From positions 434,001-498,000 of the forward strand of contig NZ_LT906455.1 in assembly GCF_900187115.1 (NCBI RefSeq): a DNA stretch of 64,000 bases, given 5' to 3'. This DNA comes from Aliarcobacter butzleri. Its GTDB lineage: Bacteria; Campylobacterota; Campylobacteria; Campylobacterales; Arcobacteraceae. A program made the position numbers and the translations under genes. This document shows, piece by piece, positions 55,852 to 64,000 of the stretch (position 1 is its first letter; each line of letters begins with the position of its first letter). The notes under the pieces are model-generated. The model did not search any database. It saw nothing but the letters and a program-made list of their open reading frames with translations, and was not told the origin of the DNA.

Positions 55852-56784
55852 TTAATTGTTAAAAATAGAATTAACAGATTCATTATTATGAATTCGTCTA
55901 ATTGCTTCTCCTATTATTGCAGAAGCTGTTAATACTGTTATTTTTTTTATCTCTTTTTTTGCAGGGATAGTATCTGAAATTACAAGCTCATCAAGTTCAC
56001 CTTTTTCAATTCTATCATAAGCAGGACCACTTAAAACTCCATGCGTACAACAAGCCATAACAGAAGTTGCACCTCTTTTTTTCAATACTTCTGCAGCTTT
56101 TACTAAAGTTCCAGCAGTATCAACCATATCATCTACTAAAATAACATCTTTACCTTTTACTTCACCAATGATATTCATAACTTCAGCAACATTTGCTTTT
56201 TCTCTTTTTTTATCAACTATTACTAAATCATAACCTAATTTATCTGCATATAATCTAGCTCTAGCAACTCCTCCAATGTCAGGACTTGCAATGATTGGAT
56301 TTTTTAAATTTTTACTTCTTATATAGTTTACAAATAAAATTGAACCAAATAAGTTATCAGCTGGAATATTAAAAAATCCTTGTATTTGTGCTGCGTGTAA
56401 ATCGATAGTTACAACTCTTGTAATTCCTGCTGCCTCAAGTAAATCTGCAACTAGTTTTGCACTAATTGGAACTCTTGGAGCTGCTTTTCTATCTTGTCTT
56501 GCATAACCATAATATGGAACAACAGCAGAGATAGATTTCGCACTTGAACGTTTAAGTGCATCTACCATTATTAATAATTCCATTAAATTATCATTAGTTG
56601 GTGCACATGTTGGTTGGATTATAAATACATCTTGTCCTCTAACACTTTCCGTGATTTGAACAGATATCTCACCATCACTAAATTTATTTAAAGTGGCATC
56701 AGATACAGGCATACCTAAGTATTCACCCACTTTTTTTGCAAATTCAGGGTTAGCTGAACCACTAAAAAGTTTAAAATTTGACAT
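55852..56784 (-). CDS. prs: Ribose-phosphate pyrophosphokinase
   Basis: Makes PRPP from ribose-5-phosphate and ATP for nucleotides, histidine and tryptophan. It has 310 residues, normal. It has the N-terminal FSGSANPEFAKKVGEYL, SDGEISVQI, YYGYARQDRKAAPR (ATP site) and the PRPP-binding loop VILVDDMVDTAGT. It is a single gene divergent from the porin across a 263-base gap that contains a Fur-box-like site. Confidence 0.97.
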   Translation of the reverse strand: MSNFKLFSGSANPEFAKKVGEYLGMPVSDATLNKFSDGEISVQITESVRGQDVFIIQPTCAPTNDNLMELLIMVDALKRSSAKSISAVVPYYGYARQDRKAAPRVPISAKLVADLLEAAGITRVVTIDLHAAQIQGFFNIPADNLFGSILFVNYIRSKNLKNPIIASPDIGGVARARLYADKLGYDLVIVDKKREKANVAEVMNIIGEVKGKDVILVDDMVDTAGTLVKAAEVLKKRGATSVMACCTHGVLSGPAYDRIEKGELDELVISDTIPAKKEIKKITVLTASAIIGEAIRRIHNNESVNSIFNN

Positions 56785-56907
56785 AAAAATTTCCTTACAT
56801 TTGATTAAGAAGAAATATTATCGAAAATGTACTTAATAAATTTATTTTAAAGATTAATGAATAATTAACTAAAAATTAATTTAATCTTAAGCAAATAGCT
56901 TATACAA

Positions 56908-56927
56908 TGATAATGCTTATCAATTAT
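56908..56927. promoter_or_regulatory. Fur-box-like inverted repeat upstream of the porin
   Basis: TGATAA TGC TTATCA (56908-56922) followed by ATTAT resembles the GATAAT-type Fur site. It lies about 70 bases upstream of the porin's candidate TATAAT (56993-56998) and 124 bases from the prs start. The rest of the 56785-57047 gap shows nothing else clear. Confidence 0.45.
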
Positions 56928-57047
56928 TAGTATTTTTTTGATGAAGTATATTTTTTATACAGAAAAACTAAGAAAAATTGTTTAATTGATAATATAATTT
57001 GATTGTTCTTCTAAAACAAAAAAATTCTAATTAAAAGGAAACACAGA

Positions 57048-58229
57048 ATGAAAAGATTAAGTTTAATTACTTGTGGATTAGTTTTAAGTTCTTCATTTGT
57101 ATTTGCAAATGAAGTAAAAACTTTTGATGATGCTTTTAAAAGTGGGAAAGCTTCAGGAAGTTTAGGATTATATGGTAAACATATTGATTATAGTGGTACA
57201 CAACCTAGCTATGACCCAACTAAACAAGTAGGAAAAGCTGGATATTTAAATGGTAATGCTACTATTGGATATGAAACTGCATCTTTATATGGATTTAGTG
57301 CAAAAGCGGAATTCAAAGGTAATTTAGATTTAGGTGAAATCAATAACGATGATAGAAAATCTGGTATTGCACCTTTTGAAAATAATGCTTTAATGACAGA
57401 AGGGTATTTAAAATATGCAAATGATGCCTTTTTCGTAAGTGCTGGTAGACAAGCAATTGATCTTGAATGGTTAAGTGATTACCATGAAGCAGTTGTTGCA
57501 GGAATTACTGCAGTTCCTGATACAACAATAGTATTAGGATGGACAAAAAGAAAAGCTGAATCAACATCTGAATTAAGCGAAGATTTCTGGAAAATTAATG
57601 AAAATAAAGGTGCTTATGTAGCGGACATCAAATATACAGGATTTACAGGTGTTGAATTAAATCCATATTATTATTCTGCTCCAGATTTAGTTGATTGGTA
57701 TGGTTTAAAAACTACATTTAGTACAGATTATTTTGGTTTAATTGCTCATTATGCTCAAACAAATGCTGATAGCAAATTTTTAATAGATACAGATGATGAT
57801 AATATTACAGATACTCAAATGGAAGATGGTTCTATTGCTCATATTGAGTTAAATACTGAAATTGATGGATTTACTGCTGCTGTTGGATATATAAAAACTG
57901 ATAAAGATGCTGGTGCAGGAGGAATGGACTTAGCAGGAGATAATATCTCTCCATTTGAAGATGGAAATCACAATTATGATCCTGATGCTAAAACTGTATA
58001 TGGAAGTTTAGGATATACAATATCTGATGTTACTTTTGGAGCATTATACGGACAAACAAAATATGATACTAATAGAATCAAAGAAAATGAGTTAAACTTA
58101 TCTGCAAGTTATGCATTTAGTGAATCTTTAGCAACTTCACTTTTATATGTAAATGTTGATACAGAAACTAGCCTTAATGATGAACCTGATTACGATAAAT
58201 GGATTGCAACTATAGAATACACATTCTAA
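57048..58229 (+). CDS. Outer-membrane porin, OprD/Campylobacterota MOMP-like
   Basis: Outer-membrane protein of 393 residues. A clear signal peptide (MKRLSLITCGLVLSSSFVFA), alternating aromatic/hydrophobic strands throughout, and a C-terminal strand ending in phenylalanine (WIATIEYTF) as required by the BAM machinery. VSAGRQAIDLEWLSDYHEAV resembles the OprD-type porin strand. A loop with DTDDDNITDTQ might bind a divalent metal. It has its own promoter and is followed by a strong hairpin. Confidence 0.85.
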   Translation: MKRLSLITCGLVLSSSFVFANEVKTFDDAFKSGKASGSLGLYGKHIDYSGTQPSYDPTKQVGKAGYLNGNATIGYETASLYGFSAKAEFKGNLDLGEINNDDRKSGIAPFENNALMTEGYLKYANDAFFVSAGRQAIDLEWLSDYHEAVVAGITAVPDTTIVLGWTKRKAESTSELSEDFWKINENKGAYVADIKYTGFTGVELNPYYYSAPDLVDWYGLKTTFSTDYFGLIAHYAQTNADSKFLIDTDDDNITDTQMEDGSIAHIELNTEIDGFTAAVGYIKTDKDAGAGGMDLAGDNISPFEDGNHNYDPDAKTVYGSLGYTISDVTFGALYGQTKYDTNRIKENELNLSASYAFSESLATSLLYVNVDTETSLNDEPDYDKWIATIEYTF

Positions 58230-58234
58230 TATAA

Positions 58235-58263
58235 AATAATTTAGGAGATTCTCCTAAATTATT
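58235..58263. terminator. Bidirectional terminator between porin and mnmA
   Basis: AATAATTTAGGAG (58235-58247) and CTCCTAAATTATT (58251-58263) pair perfectly with an ATT loop between convergent genes. Confidence 0.85.
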
Positions 58264-58274
58264 AACTTAAAAAG

Positions 58275-59312
58275 CTACTTGGTACTCTCTATCCAAGCAC
58301 TTCCAATTACTTTCTCTTCATGATAAAAAACAGCAAGTTGCCCCTTTGCAACTCCATAAACTGGTTCTTTTAAAGTGATATAAGCTTTTTCATCTTTTAT
58401 TTGCACTTCACAAGGTGTTGAAACTGAACGATATCTTAGTTTTACATTACATGAAAATTTAGTATCATCAATAAACATATTTAGATTATTTCCAACAACT
58501 TCATTTACTTCTAAAGCTTCTTTTTTACCAACAACAATAGTATTATCTTTTGGATTTAGTTTTGTAACAAAGTGTGGCTCTTGAGCACCTTTAACTGTAA
58601 ATCCTCTTCTTTTTCCAATTGTATAGTGTGCAAAACCTTTATGTTTTCCAACAACTTTTCCATTTTCATCTAAAACATCACCTTCTTGGTCAATGTTTGC
58701 ATGTTTTTTTACAACATCAGTGTAAACTGTCTCAACAAAACAGATTTCTTGAGATTCACTTTTTTCAGTAATTTTTTTGTAAGCAACATCAAGCTTTGCA
58801 CCAAATTTTACAATATCTTCTTTTTTATAAGTACTTAAAGGAAACATCATATATTTTAGGGCATCTTTATCTACTTGTGATAAAAAATAGCTTTGGTCTT
58901 TTGTTTTATCATCAGCTTCATAAAAAAACTTACCATCAGTTTTTGCGTAATGTCCAGTTGCTAAATATGAAGCTCCATGTTGTTTTGCAAAATCAAGCAT
59001 AGCTCCAAATTTTATTTGACGATTGCATTTTACACATGGATTTGGAGTTGTTCCAGTTAGATAAGAATCAACAAAATAGTCATAAACTTCTTTTGAAAAC
59101 TTATCAGCTAAGTCTAATATATAGTATTTGATATTTAAAAATTTAGCTACATCTTCAATATAACCTAAATTTTTTTCATGGTAACCGTCAGTTCGATTAT
59201 GAAGTTTTAGATAAATTCCTTCAACTTCATATCCTTCATTTTGTAACATATAAGCAGTAACTGAAGAATCAATTCCCCCACTCATTCCAACCATTACTTT
59301 TTTTTTGCTCAT
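58275..59312 (-). CDS. mnmA: tRNA 2-thiouridine synthase MnmA, Campylobacter-like type
   Basis: ATP-dependent thiolase forming 2-thiouridine at tRNA position 34. It has 345 residues with the PP-loop VMVGMSGGIDSS, LATGHYAKT, DQSYFL, and catalytic cysteines Cys96 (NPCVKCNRQIKFG, also Cys93) and Cys191 (SQEICFVE). Phrases such as IYLKLHNRTDGYHEKN resemble the Campylobacter enzyme rather than E. coli MnmA. A second, differently typed MnmA lies 11 bases upstream on the same strand, so the two are probably co-transcribed. Confidence 0.9.
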   Translation of the reverse strand: MSKKKVMVGMSGGIDSSVTAYMLQNEGYEVEGIYLKLHNRTDGYHEKNLGYIEDVAKFLNIKYYILDLADKFSKEVYDYFVDSYLTGTTPNPCVKCNRQIKFGAMLDFAKQHGASYLATGHYAKTDGKFFYEADDKTKDQSYFLSQVDKDALKYMMFPLSTYKKEDIVKFGAKLDVAYKKITEKSESQEICFVETVYTDVVKKHANIDQEGDVLDENGKVVGKHKGFAHYTIGKRRGFTVKGAQEPHFVTKLNPKDNTIVVGKKEALEVNEVVGNNLNMFIDDTKFSCNVKLRYRSVSTPCEVQIKDEKAYITLKEPVYGVAKGQLAVFYHEEKVIGSAWIESTK

Positions 59313-59323
59313 TCTTTGCCTTT

Positions 59324-60427
59324 TTATTTGTAGAAACTTATAAAGCCACCACCAAGACAGTAATCACCTGAATATAAAACAAGACTTTGTCCTAATGTTA
59401 CAGCTCTTTGAGGATTATCAAACTCAACTACTACTTTTTCCTCATTTGCTTCAACCACTGTACAAGCTTGTTTTTGTTGTCTATATCTAACTTGTGCCAT
59501 TAATTTATCACCAACTTTAGGTGCTTCTTCAAGTACCCAATGCATATGGCTTGCTTCTACAGTTTTACTCATAAGTAGTGGATGATTTGTATCTTGAACA
59601 ATAGTTAATGTATTATTTACTACATCTTTAGAAGCTACAAACCAAGGTTTGTGCGTATTGTTTTCACTTTCATTGCCTTTGATACCACCAAGACCAATAC
59701 CTTTTCTTTGACCTAATGTATAACAAACAAGACCTTTGTGTTTTCCTATAACTTTTCCATTTTCATCTAAAATATCACCTGGAATTGCTTGTAAGTGTTG
59801 AGTAATAAATTCATCAAATTTTTGATTTCCAATAAAACAAATTCCTGTACTATCTTTTTTATCACTAACTGGAAGATTATGAGCTCTTGCTATTTCTCTA
59901 ACTTCTTTTTTTGTTAAATCTCCAAGTGGAAACATAGCGTGTGATAATTGTTCACTTGATAATGCGTGTAAAAAATAACTTTGGTCTTTTGTATTATCTT
60001 TTGGAGTGTCTAGCACAAAATGATCTTTATATTTTGCAATTTTTGCATAATGCCCAGTTGCAATCATATCTGCACCCATACTTTTTGCTTCATTTAAAAA
60101 TACATTAAATTTTATTTCTTTGTTACATAAAATATCAGGATTTGGTGTTAGACCTTGTTTTAAACCTTCTAAAAATACATCAAAAACTCTATCTCTGTAC
60201 TCTTTTACGAAGTCTTTTCCTCTTACTTCAATCCCTATTAATGCACCAACTTTTTTTGCATCTTCAAATTCTATACGATTAGGACATTGGCTACCTTTAA
60301 TTCCATACTCCCAGTTACGCATAAATAGTCCAACAACATCGTATCCTTGTTGTTTTAATAATAACGCAGTAACAGATGAATCAACTCCACCTGACATTCC
60401 TACAACGATTTTTTTATTTTTGTTCAT
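59324..60427 (-). CDS. mnmA: tRNA 2-thiouridine synthase MnmA, gammaproteobacterial-like type
   Basis: Second MnmA of 367 residues. PP-loop VVGMSGGVDSS, LFMRNWE, NPDILCNKEIKFN with Cys101, and DSTGICFIGNQKF with Cys197 follow the E. coli enzyme closely, as do TLGQRKGIGLGG and VRYRQQ. Both catalytic cysteines are present, so it looks active. It is clearly a different branch from its neighbour, which suggests acquisition by transfer and retention of both. The upstream neighbour is folK. Confidence 0.92.
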   Translation of the reverse strand: MNKNKKIVVGMSGGVDSSVTALLLKQQGYDVVGLFMRNWEYGIKGSQCPNRIEFEDAKKVGALIGIEVRGKDFVKEYRDRVFDVFLEGLKQGLTPNPDILCNKEIKFNVFLNEAKSMGADMIATGHYAKIAKYKDHFVLDTPKDNTKDQSYFLHALSSEQLSHAMFPLGDLTKKEVREIARAHNLPVSDKKDSTGICFIGNQKFDEFITQHLQAIPGDILDENGKVIGKHKGLVCYTLGQRKGIGLGGIKGNESENNTHKPWFVASKDVVNNTLTIVQDTNHPLLMSKTVEASHMHWVLEEAPKVGDKLMAQVRYRQQKQACTVVEANEEKVVVEFDNPQRAVTLGQSLVLYSGDYCLGGGFISFYK

Positions 60428-60474
60428 CTTTTTACCTTTAAAAAGTTCTTTTTTAGAACTGTATTTACAACAAT

Positions 60475-60960
60475 TTAGTTGTTTTGCATATGTTTTAAAG
60501 GAATAATCACTGACTCTCTATTTGCCCAATTTTTGTGAGGGATAATAAGATTTTTTGTATCTATTTTCTTATTATCAAAAAATATAATATCTATATCTAA
60601 GGTTCTAGGCGCATCTTGAAAGGATCGCTTTCTTCCGAATTTCTTTTCATATCTTTGCATTGCTTTTAAAAAAGCATTAGGACAAAGATTTGTTTTGAGG
60701 CGAATTATACCATTTAAAAAATCACTTTGTTCCAAAAATCCAAAAGGAGGATTTTTAAGAAGTGGTGAAGTCATAAGTAAAGTAAATCTTACATCTTTTT
60801 TTAAACATAAGATTAATTTATCAAATATTTTTTTTGTGTTTCCAATATTTCCACCAATACCGATTGTTACGCAATATTTCTTTTTTGAAGAATTATTGAA
60901 TTTTTTAGGAAAATTAGAATAATAAAAAAGTGTTAAAGTAGGGCTCAATTTCTTTTTCAA
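60475..60960 (-). CDS. folK: 2-amino-4-hydroxy-6-hydroxymethyldihydropteridine pyrophosphokinase
   Basis: Folate-pathway pyrophosphokinase of 161 residues. Typical segments are TIGIGGNIGNTKK near 33, FLNGIIRLKTN, YEKKFGRKRSFQDAPRTLDIDIIFF with the catalytic aspartates, and the IPHKNWANRESVIIPL end. It has a slightly longer, lysine-rich N-terminus than most, so the true start may be inside. It is next to the peptidase gene, as folK is near aroQ in Campylobacter. Confidence 0.92.
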   Translation of the reverse strand: MKKKLSPTLTLFYYSNFPKKFNNSSKKKYCVTIGIGGNIGNTKKIFDKLILCLKKDVRFTLLMTSPLLKNPPFGFLEQSDFLNGIIRLKTNLCPNAFLKAMQRYEKKFGRKRSFQDAPRTLDIDIIFFDNKKIDTKNLIIPHKNWANRESVIIPLKHMQNN

Positions 60961-60990
60961 ATTTCTCTCATTTTATACTATTTTTTGATT

Positions 60991-62016
60991 TTAAAGTATT
61001 ACAGCTTTACCATTTTGCATTACAACTGTATCTTCTATTCTAACTCCAAATTCATTTGGAAGATAAATCCCAGGTTCTATTGTAAATACCATATTATCTT
61101 CAATTATTACATCAGATTTTGAATTTATATTTGGAAACTCGTGAATATCAAGACCAACACCATGACCAGTGCTGTGAATAAAATATTTTCCAAAACCAGC
61201 TTTTTCTATAACATCTCTAGTTAATTTATCAATTTCACTTGCTTTCATACCACTTCTAGCATTTGTAATAGCATTTAGTTGAGCTTTTAAAACAATATCA
61301 TAGACTTTTTGATGTTTAGCATTTTTAAACTTTTGCTCTCTTTTAAAATTGAAATTTTCAAAATCAACATGACTTGTACAAGTTCTATCTGAACAATATC
61401 TTTTATATTTTATTCCTGCATCAACCAATAATAAATCATGAAGTTTTAATTTTTTTGAAGTTGGAAGTGCGTGAGGTTTTGCTGCATTTTCATTTATTGC
61501 AACTATTGGCTCAAAAGAGATATCTAGTTTTCCTGTTTGACTCATCTTTTCAAATGCTTTAAAATATAAAAATTGTTCAGTTTGATTAAAACCATTTTTT
61601 CTTATATATTTTGCAAGTTCTTTGAAACCTTCACGTCCAGCAACAGCTGCCTTTTTAAGTAAAGTTATCTCTTTATCACTTTTTATGATTCTTTTTAATT
61701 TTGAAAAGTTCTCTTTTTGTATAAACTGTGTTTTTAAATTTTCAGTTAATTTTGTATAAGAAGCAAAACTAAAATCATTTGGATCAAATACGATTTTTTT
61801 AACTTTATTTTTTTTTAAAATCTCTTTTGCTGTTTCTATTGGATTTGAAGATTCAATAACTTCACATTTTTTTGCATACTCTTTTGCTTCTGTTGTATAT
61901 CTTGCATCTGTAATAAAATATTTATCTTTTTCTAGGTTTATAAAAATTACATTGTCACAAGAAAATTTACACTCAAAATATATAGCATTCTCATTTTTTA
62001 AAATAAAATTTTTCAC
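60991..62016 (-). CDS. M24-family Xaa-Pro aminopeptidase-like protein
   Basis: Metallopeptidase of 341 residues with the creatinase-like N-terminal domain (about 1-110) and the pita-bread catalytic domain. Metal ligands are readable as the aspartates in [18 protein letters not shown], the histidine in [12 protein letters not shown], and the glutamates in [10 protein letters not shown] and GVRIEDTVV. It cleaves N-terminal residues ahead of proline in peptides. It is divergent from aroQ. Confidence 0.9.
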   Translation of the reverse strand: MKNFILKNENAIYFECKFSCDNVIFINLEKDKYFITDARYTTEAKEYAKKCEVIESSNPIETAKEILKKNKVKKIVFDPNDFSFASYTKLTENLKTQFIQKENFSKLKRIIKSDKEITLLKKAAVAGREGFKELAKYIRKNGFNQTEQFLYFKAFEKMSQTGKLDISFEPIVAINENAAKPHALPTSKKLKLHDLLLVDAGIKYKRYCSDRTCTSHVDFENFNFKREQKFKNAKHQKVYDIVLKAQLNAITNARSGMKASEIDKLTRDVIEKAGFGKYFIHSTGHGVGLDIHEFPNINSKSDVIIEDNMVFTIEPGIYLPNEFGVRIEDTVVMQNGKAVIL

Positions 62017-62093
62017 TAAAATTCCCTTTTTATGGATTGTTTAACAATAATTTAATTATAATCTTACCAAAAATTTATAAAAGGAATATAATT

Positions 62094-62588
62094 ATGAAAA
62101 TTGCGGTAATTCAAGGACCAAACTTAAATATGTTAGGAATTAGAGAACAACATATTTATGGAAATATGAGTTTAGAACAAATTCATCAACAACTTCAAAC
62201 AGCAGCAGAACAAAATGGAGTTGAATTAGAATTTTTCCAATCAAATTTTGAAGGTGAAATTGTAGATAGAGTTCAAGAATGTTTAGGAACAGTTGATGGA
62301 ATTATGATAAATCCAGCGGCTTATTCTCATACTTCAATTGCTATAAAAGATGCTTTAAGTGCAGTTAATATGCCAGTTGTTGAAGTACATATTTCAAATA
62401 TTTATAAAAGAGAAGAGTTTAGACAAAAATCAATTACTGCAGCTGCAAGTACAGGAGTTATTTCTGGATTTGGTGCATTTGGTTATCATATGGGATTAAT
62501 CGCTTTAATGCAAATGATAAATGAATTAAAAGCTATTGCACAAGCTAGAAATGCACAAATTCAAGCTCAAACAGAAGAAAACAAATAA
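62094..62588 (+). CDS. aroQ: 3-dehydroquinate dehydratase, type II
   Basis: Shikimate-pathway enzyme of 164 residues. From the ATG at 62094 (AAGGA upstream) it reads [18 protein letters not shown], then the catalytic [10 protein letters not shown] and [17 protein letters not shown], all type II signatures. An in-frame upstream ATG at 62037 is rejected because it lies in the divergent promoter gap and adds unrelated residues. The next gene starts five bases after its stop. Confidence 0.95.
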   Translation: MKIAVIQGPNLNMLGIREQHIYGNMSLEQIHQQLQTAAEQNGVELEFFQSNFEGEIVDRVQECLGTVDGIMINPAAYSHTSIAIKDALSAVNMPVVEVHISNIYKREEFRQKSITAAASTGVISGFGAFGYHMGLIALMQMINELKAIAQARNAQIQAQTEENK

Positions 62589-62592
62589 TTTT

Positions 62593-63816
62593 ATGAAAGC
62601 AATAAGTGCTTCTTATGTAGTAACTTGCGATGAAAATAACAGAATCATAAAAGATGGTGCTGTTGTTTTTGATGATAAACTTATAGAAATTGATACTCTT
62701 TTTGAAATAAAAAATAAATATCCCAATTTAGAGATAAAAGAACTAGAAGAAAACTCTATATTGATGCCAGGACTTGTAAACTCTCATATTCACTTGGAAT
62801 TTAGTGCAAATACAACAACACTTAAATATGGTAATTTTTATTCATGGTTAAATTCAGTTATAAAACATAGAGAAGATTTGATAAATAAAGCTACAAATGA
62901 ACTAATTTCAACAAAATTAAATAAAATAAAAAAAACTGGAACTACAACAATTGGAGCAATTTCATCATATTCATTTGATATGGAAGCTTGTATAAAATCT
63001 CCAATTAATACAGTTTTCTTTTGTGAGGTCATTGGTTCAAAAGCTGATATGGTTGATACACTTTTTGCTGATTTTAGAAGTAGATTAAATAATGCAAAAA
63101 AATTTGCATCAAAAAACTTTATTCCTGCAATTGCAATACACTCACCATATTCTGTTCATCCTTTTTTAGTAAGAGAAGCTTTAAATGTAGCAAGAGATGA
63201 AAATTTAGCTGTTAGTTCTCACTTTTTAGAATCACAAGAAGAGTTTGAGTGGTTGCATAAAGATGAAGGTTCTTTTTTGGAATTTTTTAAAAACTTTTTA
63301 AATCAAGAAAAAGCTACTTCAAAACCTATGGAATTTTTAGGTTTGTTTTCAAAAGTTAAAAACCTATCTTTTACTCATTGTGTTGAAGCAAGTGATGACG
63401 ACTTAGAAAAAATAAAAGATTTGGGTGCAAGTATAAATCATTGTGTTACTTCAAATAGGCTTTTAAATAATACAAAACTGGATTTAGATAGATTAAAAGA
63501 TATTCCTTTTACTATTGGAACTGATGGTCTTAGTTCAAATAACTCTTTGTCTATGTTTGATGAGTTAAGAAATGCTTTGATGGCTCATTATGATAAAAAT
63601 GTTGTAGAGTTTTCAAAAATACTTTTAAAAGCTGCAACTTTTAATGGAAGTAGGGCATTGGGACTAAATAAAGGTGTATTAAAAGAGAGTTTTGATGCTG
63701 ATATGATAAGTTTCAAATTACCAAATAAAATAGAAGATATAAATGATATTTGTATGCAAATAATACTACATACAAAATTTGTTGATGATGTAATTATAGG
63801 AGGAGAGTATGTTTGA
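62593..63816 (+). CDS. Amidohydrolase, probable aminodeoxyfutalosine deaminase
   Basis: TIM-barrel metal deaminase of 407 residues from the ATG at 62593. Metal ligands are His65 and His67 (LVNSHIHLEF), a histidine in SSHFLES, another in FTHCVEAS, and the aspartate in GTDGLSSNNSLSMF. Proteins of this type in Campylobacterota deaminate 6-amino-6-deoxyfutalosine in the futalosine route to menaquinone, and the neighbourhood (aroQ, sppA) matches that gene in Campylobacter. Related adenosine or methylthioadenosine deaminases cannot be excluded. It overlaps the sppA start by eight bases. Confidence 0.82.
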   Translation: MKAISASYVVTCDENNRIIKDGAVVFDDKLIEIDTLFEIKNKYPNLEIKELEENSILMPGLVNSHIHLEFSANTTTLKYGNFYSWLNSVIKHREDLINKATNELISTKLNKIKKTGTTTIGAISSYSFDMEACIKSPINTVFFCEVIGSKADMVDTLFADFRSRLNNAKKFASKNFIPAIAIHSPYSVHPFLVREALNVARDENLAVSSHFLESQEEFEWLHKDEGSFLEFFKNFLNQEKATSKPMEFLGLFSKVKNLSFTHCVEASDDDLEKIKDLGASINHCVTSNRLLNNTKLDLDRLKDIPFTIGTDGLSSNNSLSMFDELRNALMAHYDKNVVEFSKILLKAATFNGSRALGLNKGVLKESFDADMISFKLPNKIEDINDICMQIILHTKFVDDVIIGGEYV

Positions 63817-64000
63817 GTTTTTTAGAAAACTGTTTTCACCAGTTATAGCAATATTGGATTTTATAACTAAATATTTTAAGACAATAGTTTTTCTAACTAT
63901 TATTTATGTAGTGTTTTTTAATTCTGATGAAGAAAGAATTAGTACTAAAAGTACTGCAAATTTGCAAAAAATAGAGTTAGTTGGTCCAATAATAGATGTA
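63809..64000 (+). CDS. sppA: Signal peptide peptidase SppA, N-terminus (partial)
   Basis: First 64 residues of a gene cut by the window end. ATG at 63809 follows GGAGGAG. One membrane helix (about 23-38) is followed by KIELVGPIIDV, the conserved beginning of the SppA/protease IV catalytic domain. It probably cleaves remnant signal peptides in the membrane. Family assignment rests on this short stretch and on gene order. Confidence 0.75.
   Translation, partial: MFEFFRKLFSPVIAILDFITKYFKTIVFLTIIYVVFFNSDEERISTKSTANLQKIELVGPIIDV

Noticed and set aside
56785-57047. Small gene or RNA in the prs-porin gap
   Set aside because: No ORF with a good ribosome-binding site and no tRNA-like or stable RNA fold was evident.

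Overview
The window looks like chromosome of a Campylobacterota (epsilonproteobacterial) species, most likely Arcobacteraceae (Arcobacter/Aliarcobacter-like). The reasons are the very AT-rich, tightly packed genes; an HNH-fused MutS of the MutS7 type; a Campylobacter-type MnmA; and the block folK / Xaa-Pro peptidase / aroQ / aminofutalosine-deaminase-like / sppA, which resembles Campylobacter gene order. This assignment is inference from protein character, not from a database search. No rRNA, tRNA, CRISPR array or transposase was recognised, and no gene-free stretch reaches 300 bases.

1-7609 (minus strand) is one tightly overlapping nine-gene unit: MacB-like ABC permease and ATPase, a divergent heme-copper-oxidase-like membrane protein, a polytopic membrane protein, YceI, a thioredoxin-fold-like periplasmic protein, a metallophosphoesterase, and an OmpR-type response regulator with its histidine kinase (cut by the window edge). 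Repeats upstream of it could be the regulator's site. 7701-19248 is mostly housekeeping: YkgJ-family, suhB, glmS, metK, accD, thiE-like, rlmH, a membrane protein, dus, prmA, ftsH. The leaders of metK and accD carry unusual repeats and hairpins. 19367-24162 is a signalling module: REC-PAS-PAS-HD-GYP, a lone receiver, and a large-sensor histidine kinase.

24195-29737 holds leuA behind a consensus promoter and a short ORF with four consecutive leucine codons (a candidate leucine attenuator peptide), then thioredoxin-like, heme-binding and MutS7-HNH genes. 29777-35326 (minus) is a TetR-TolC-MFP-RND efflux operon with a perfect inverted repeat as candidate TetR operator. 35417-44479 is a complete quinohemoprotein amine dehydrogenase system: a divergent AraC-type regulator, then qhpA, qhpD (radical SAM), qhpC (crosslinked small subunit), qhpB, qhpF (ABC), qhpE (protease) and qhpG (flavin monooxygenase). 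Together these make a periplasmic enzyme that oxidises amines.

44488-51718 (mostly minus) has a diguanylate cyclase with a heme-c motif, hisA, a TIGR01777 epimerase, hisH, comF, a coiled-coil/zinc-ribbon orphan between related inverted sequences, and lepA. 51812-54690 is a copper module: promoter, CsoR-type operator, csoR, and copA with an in-frame C-terminal copZ that has its own ribosome-binding site and ATG. 54756-64000 holds an OmpA-like protein, prs, a porin behind a Fur-box-like site, two different mnmA genes in tandem, folK, a peptidase, aroQ, a deaminase and the start of sppA.

The most interesting items are the in-frame copA/copZ arrangement, the leucine leader, the accD hairpin that buries its ribosome-binding site, the degenerate heme-copper-oxidase operon, the duplicated MnmA and the MutS7-HNH gene.
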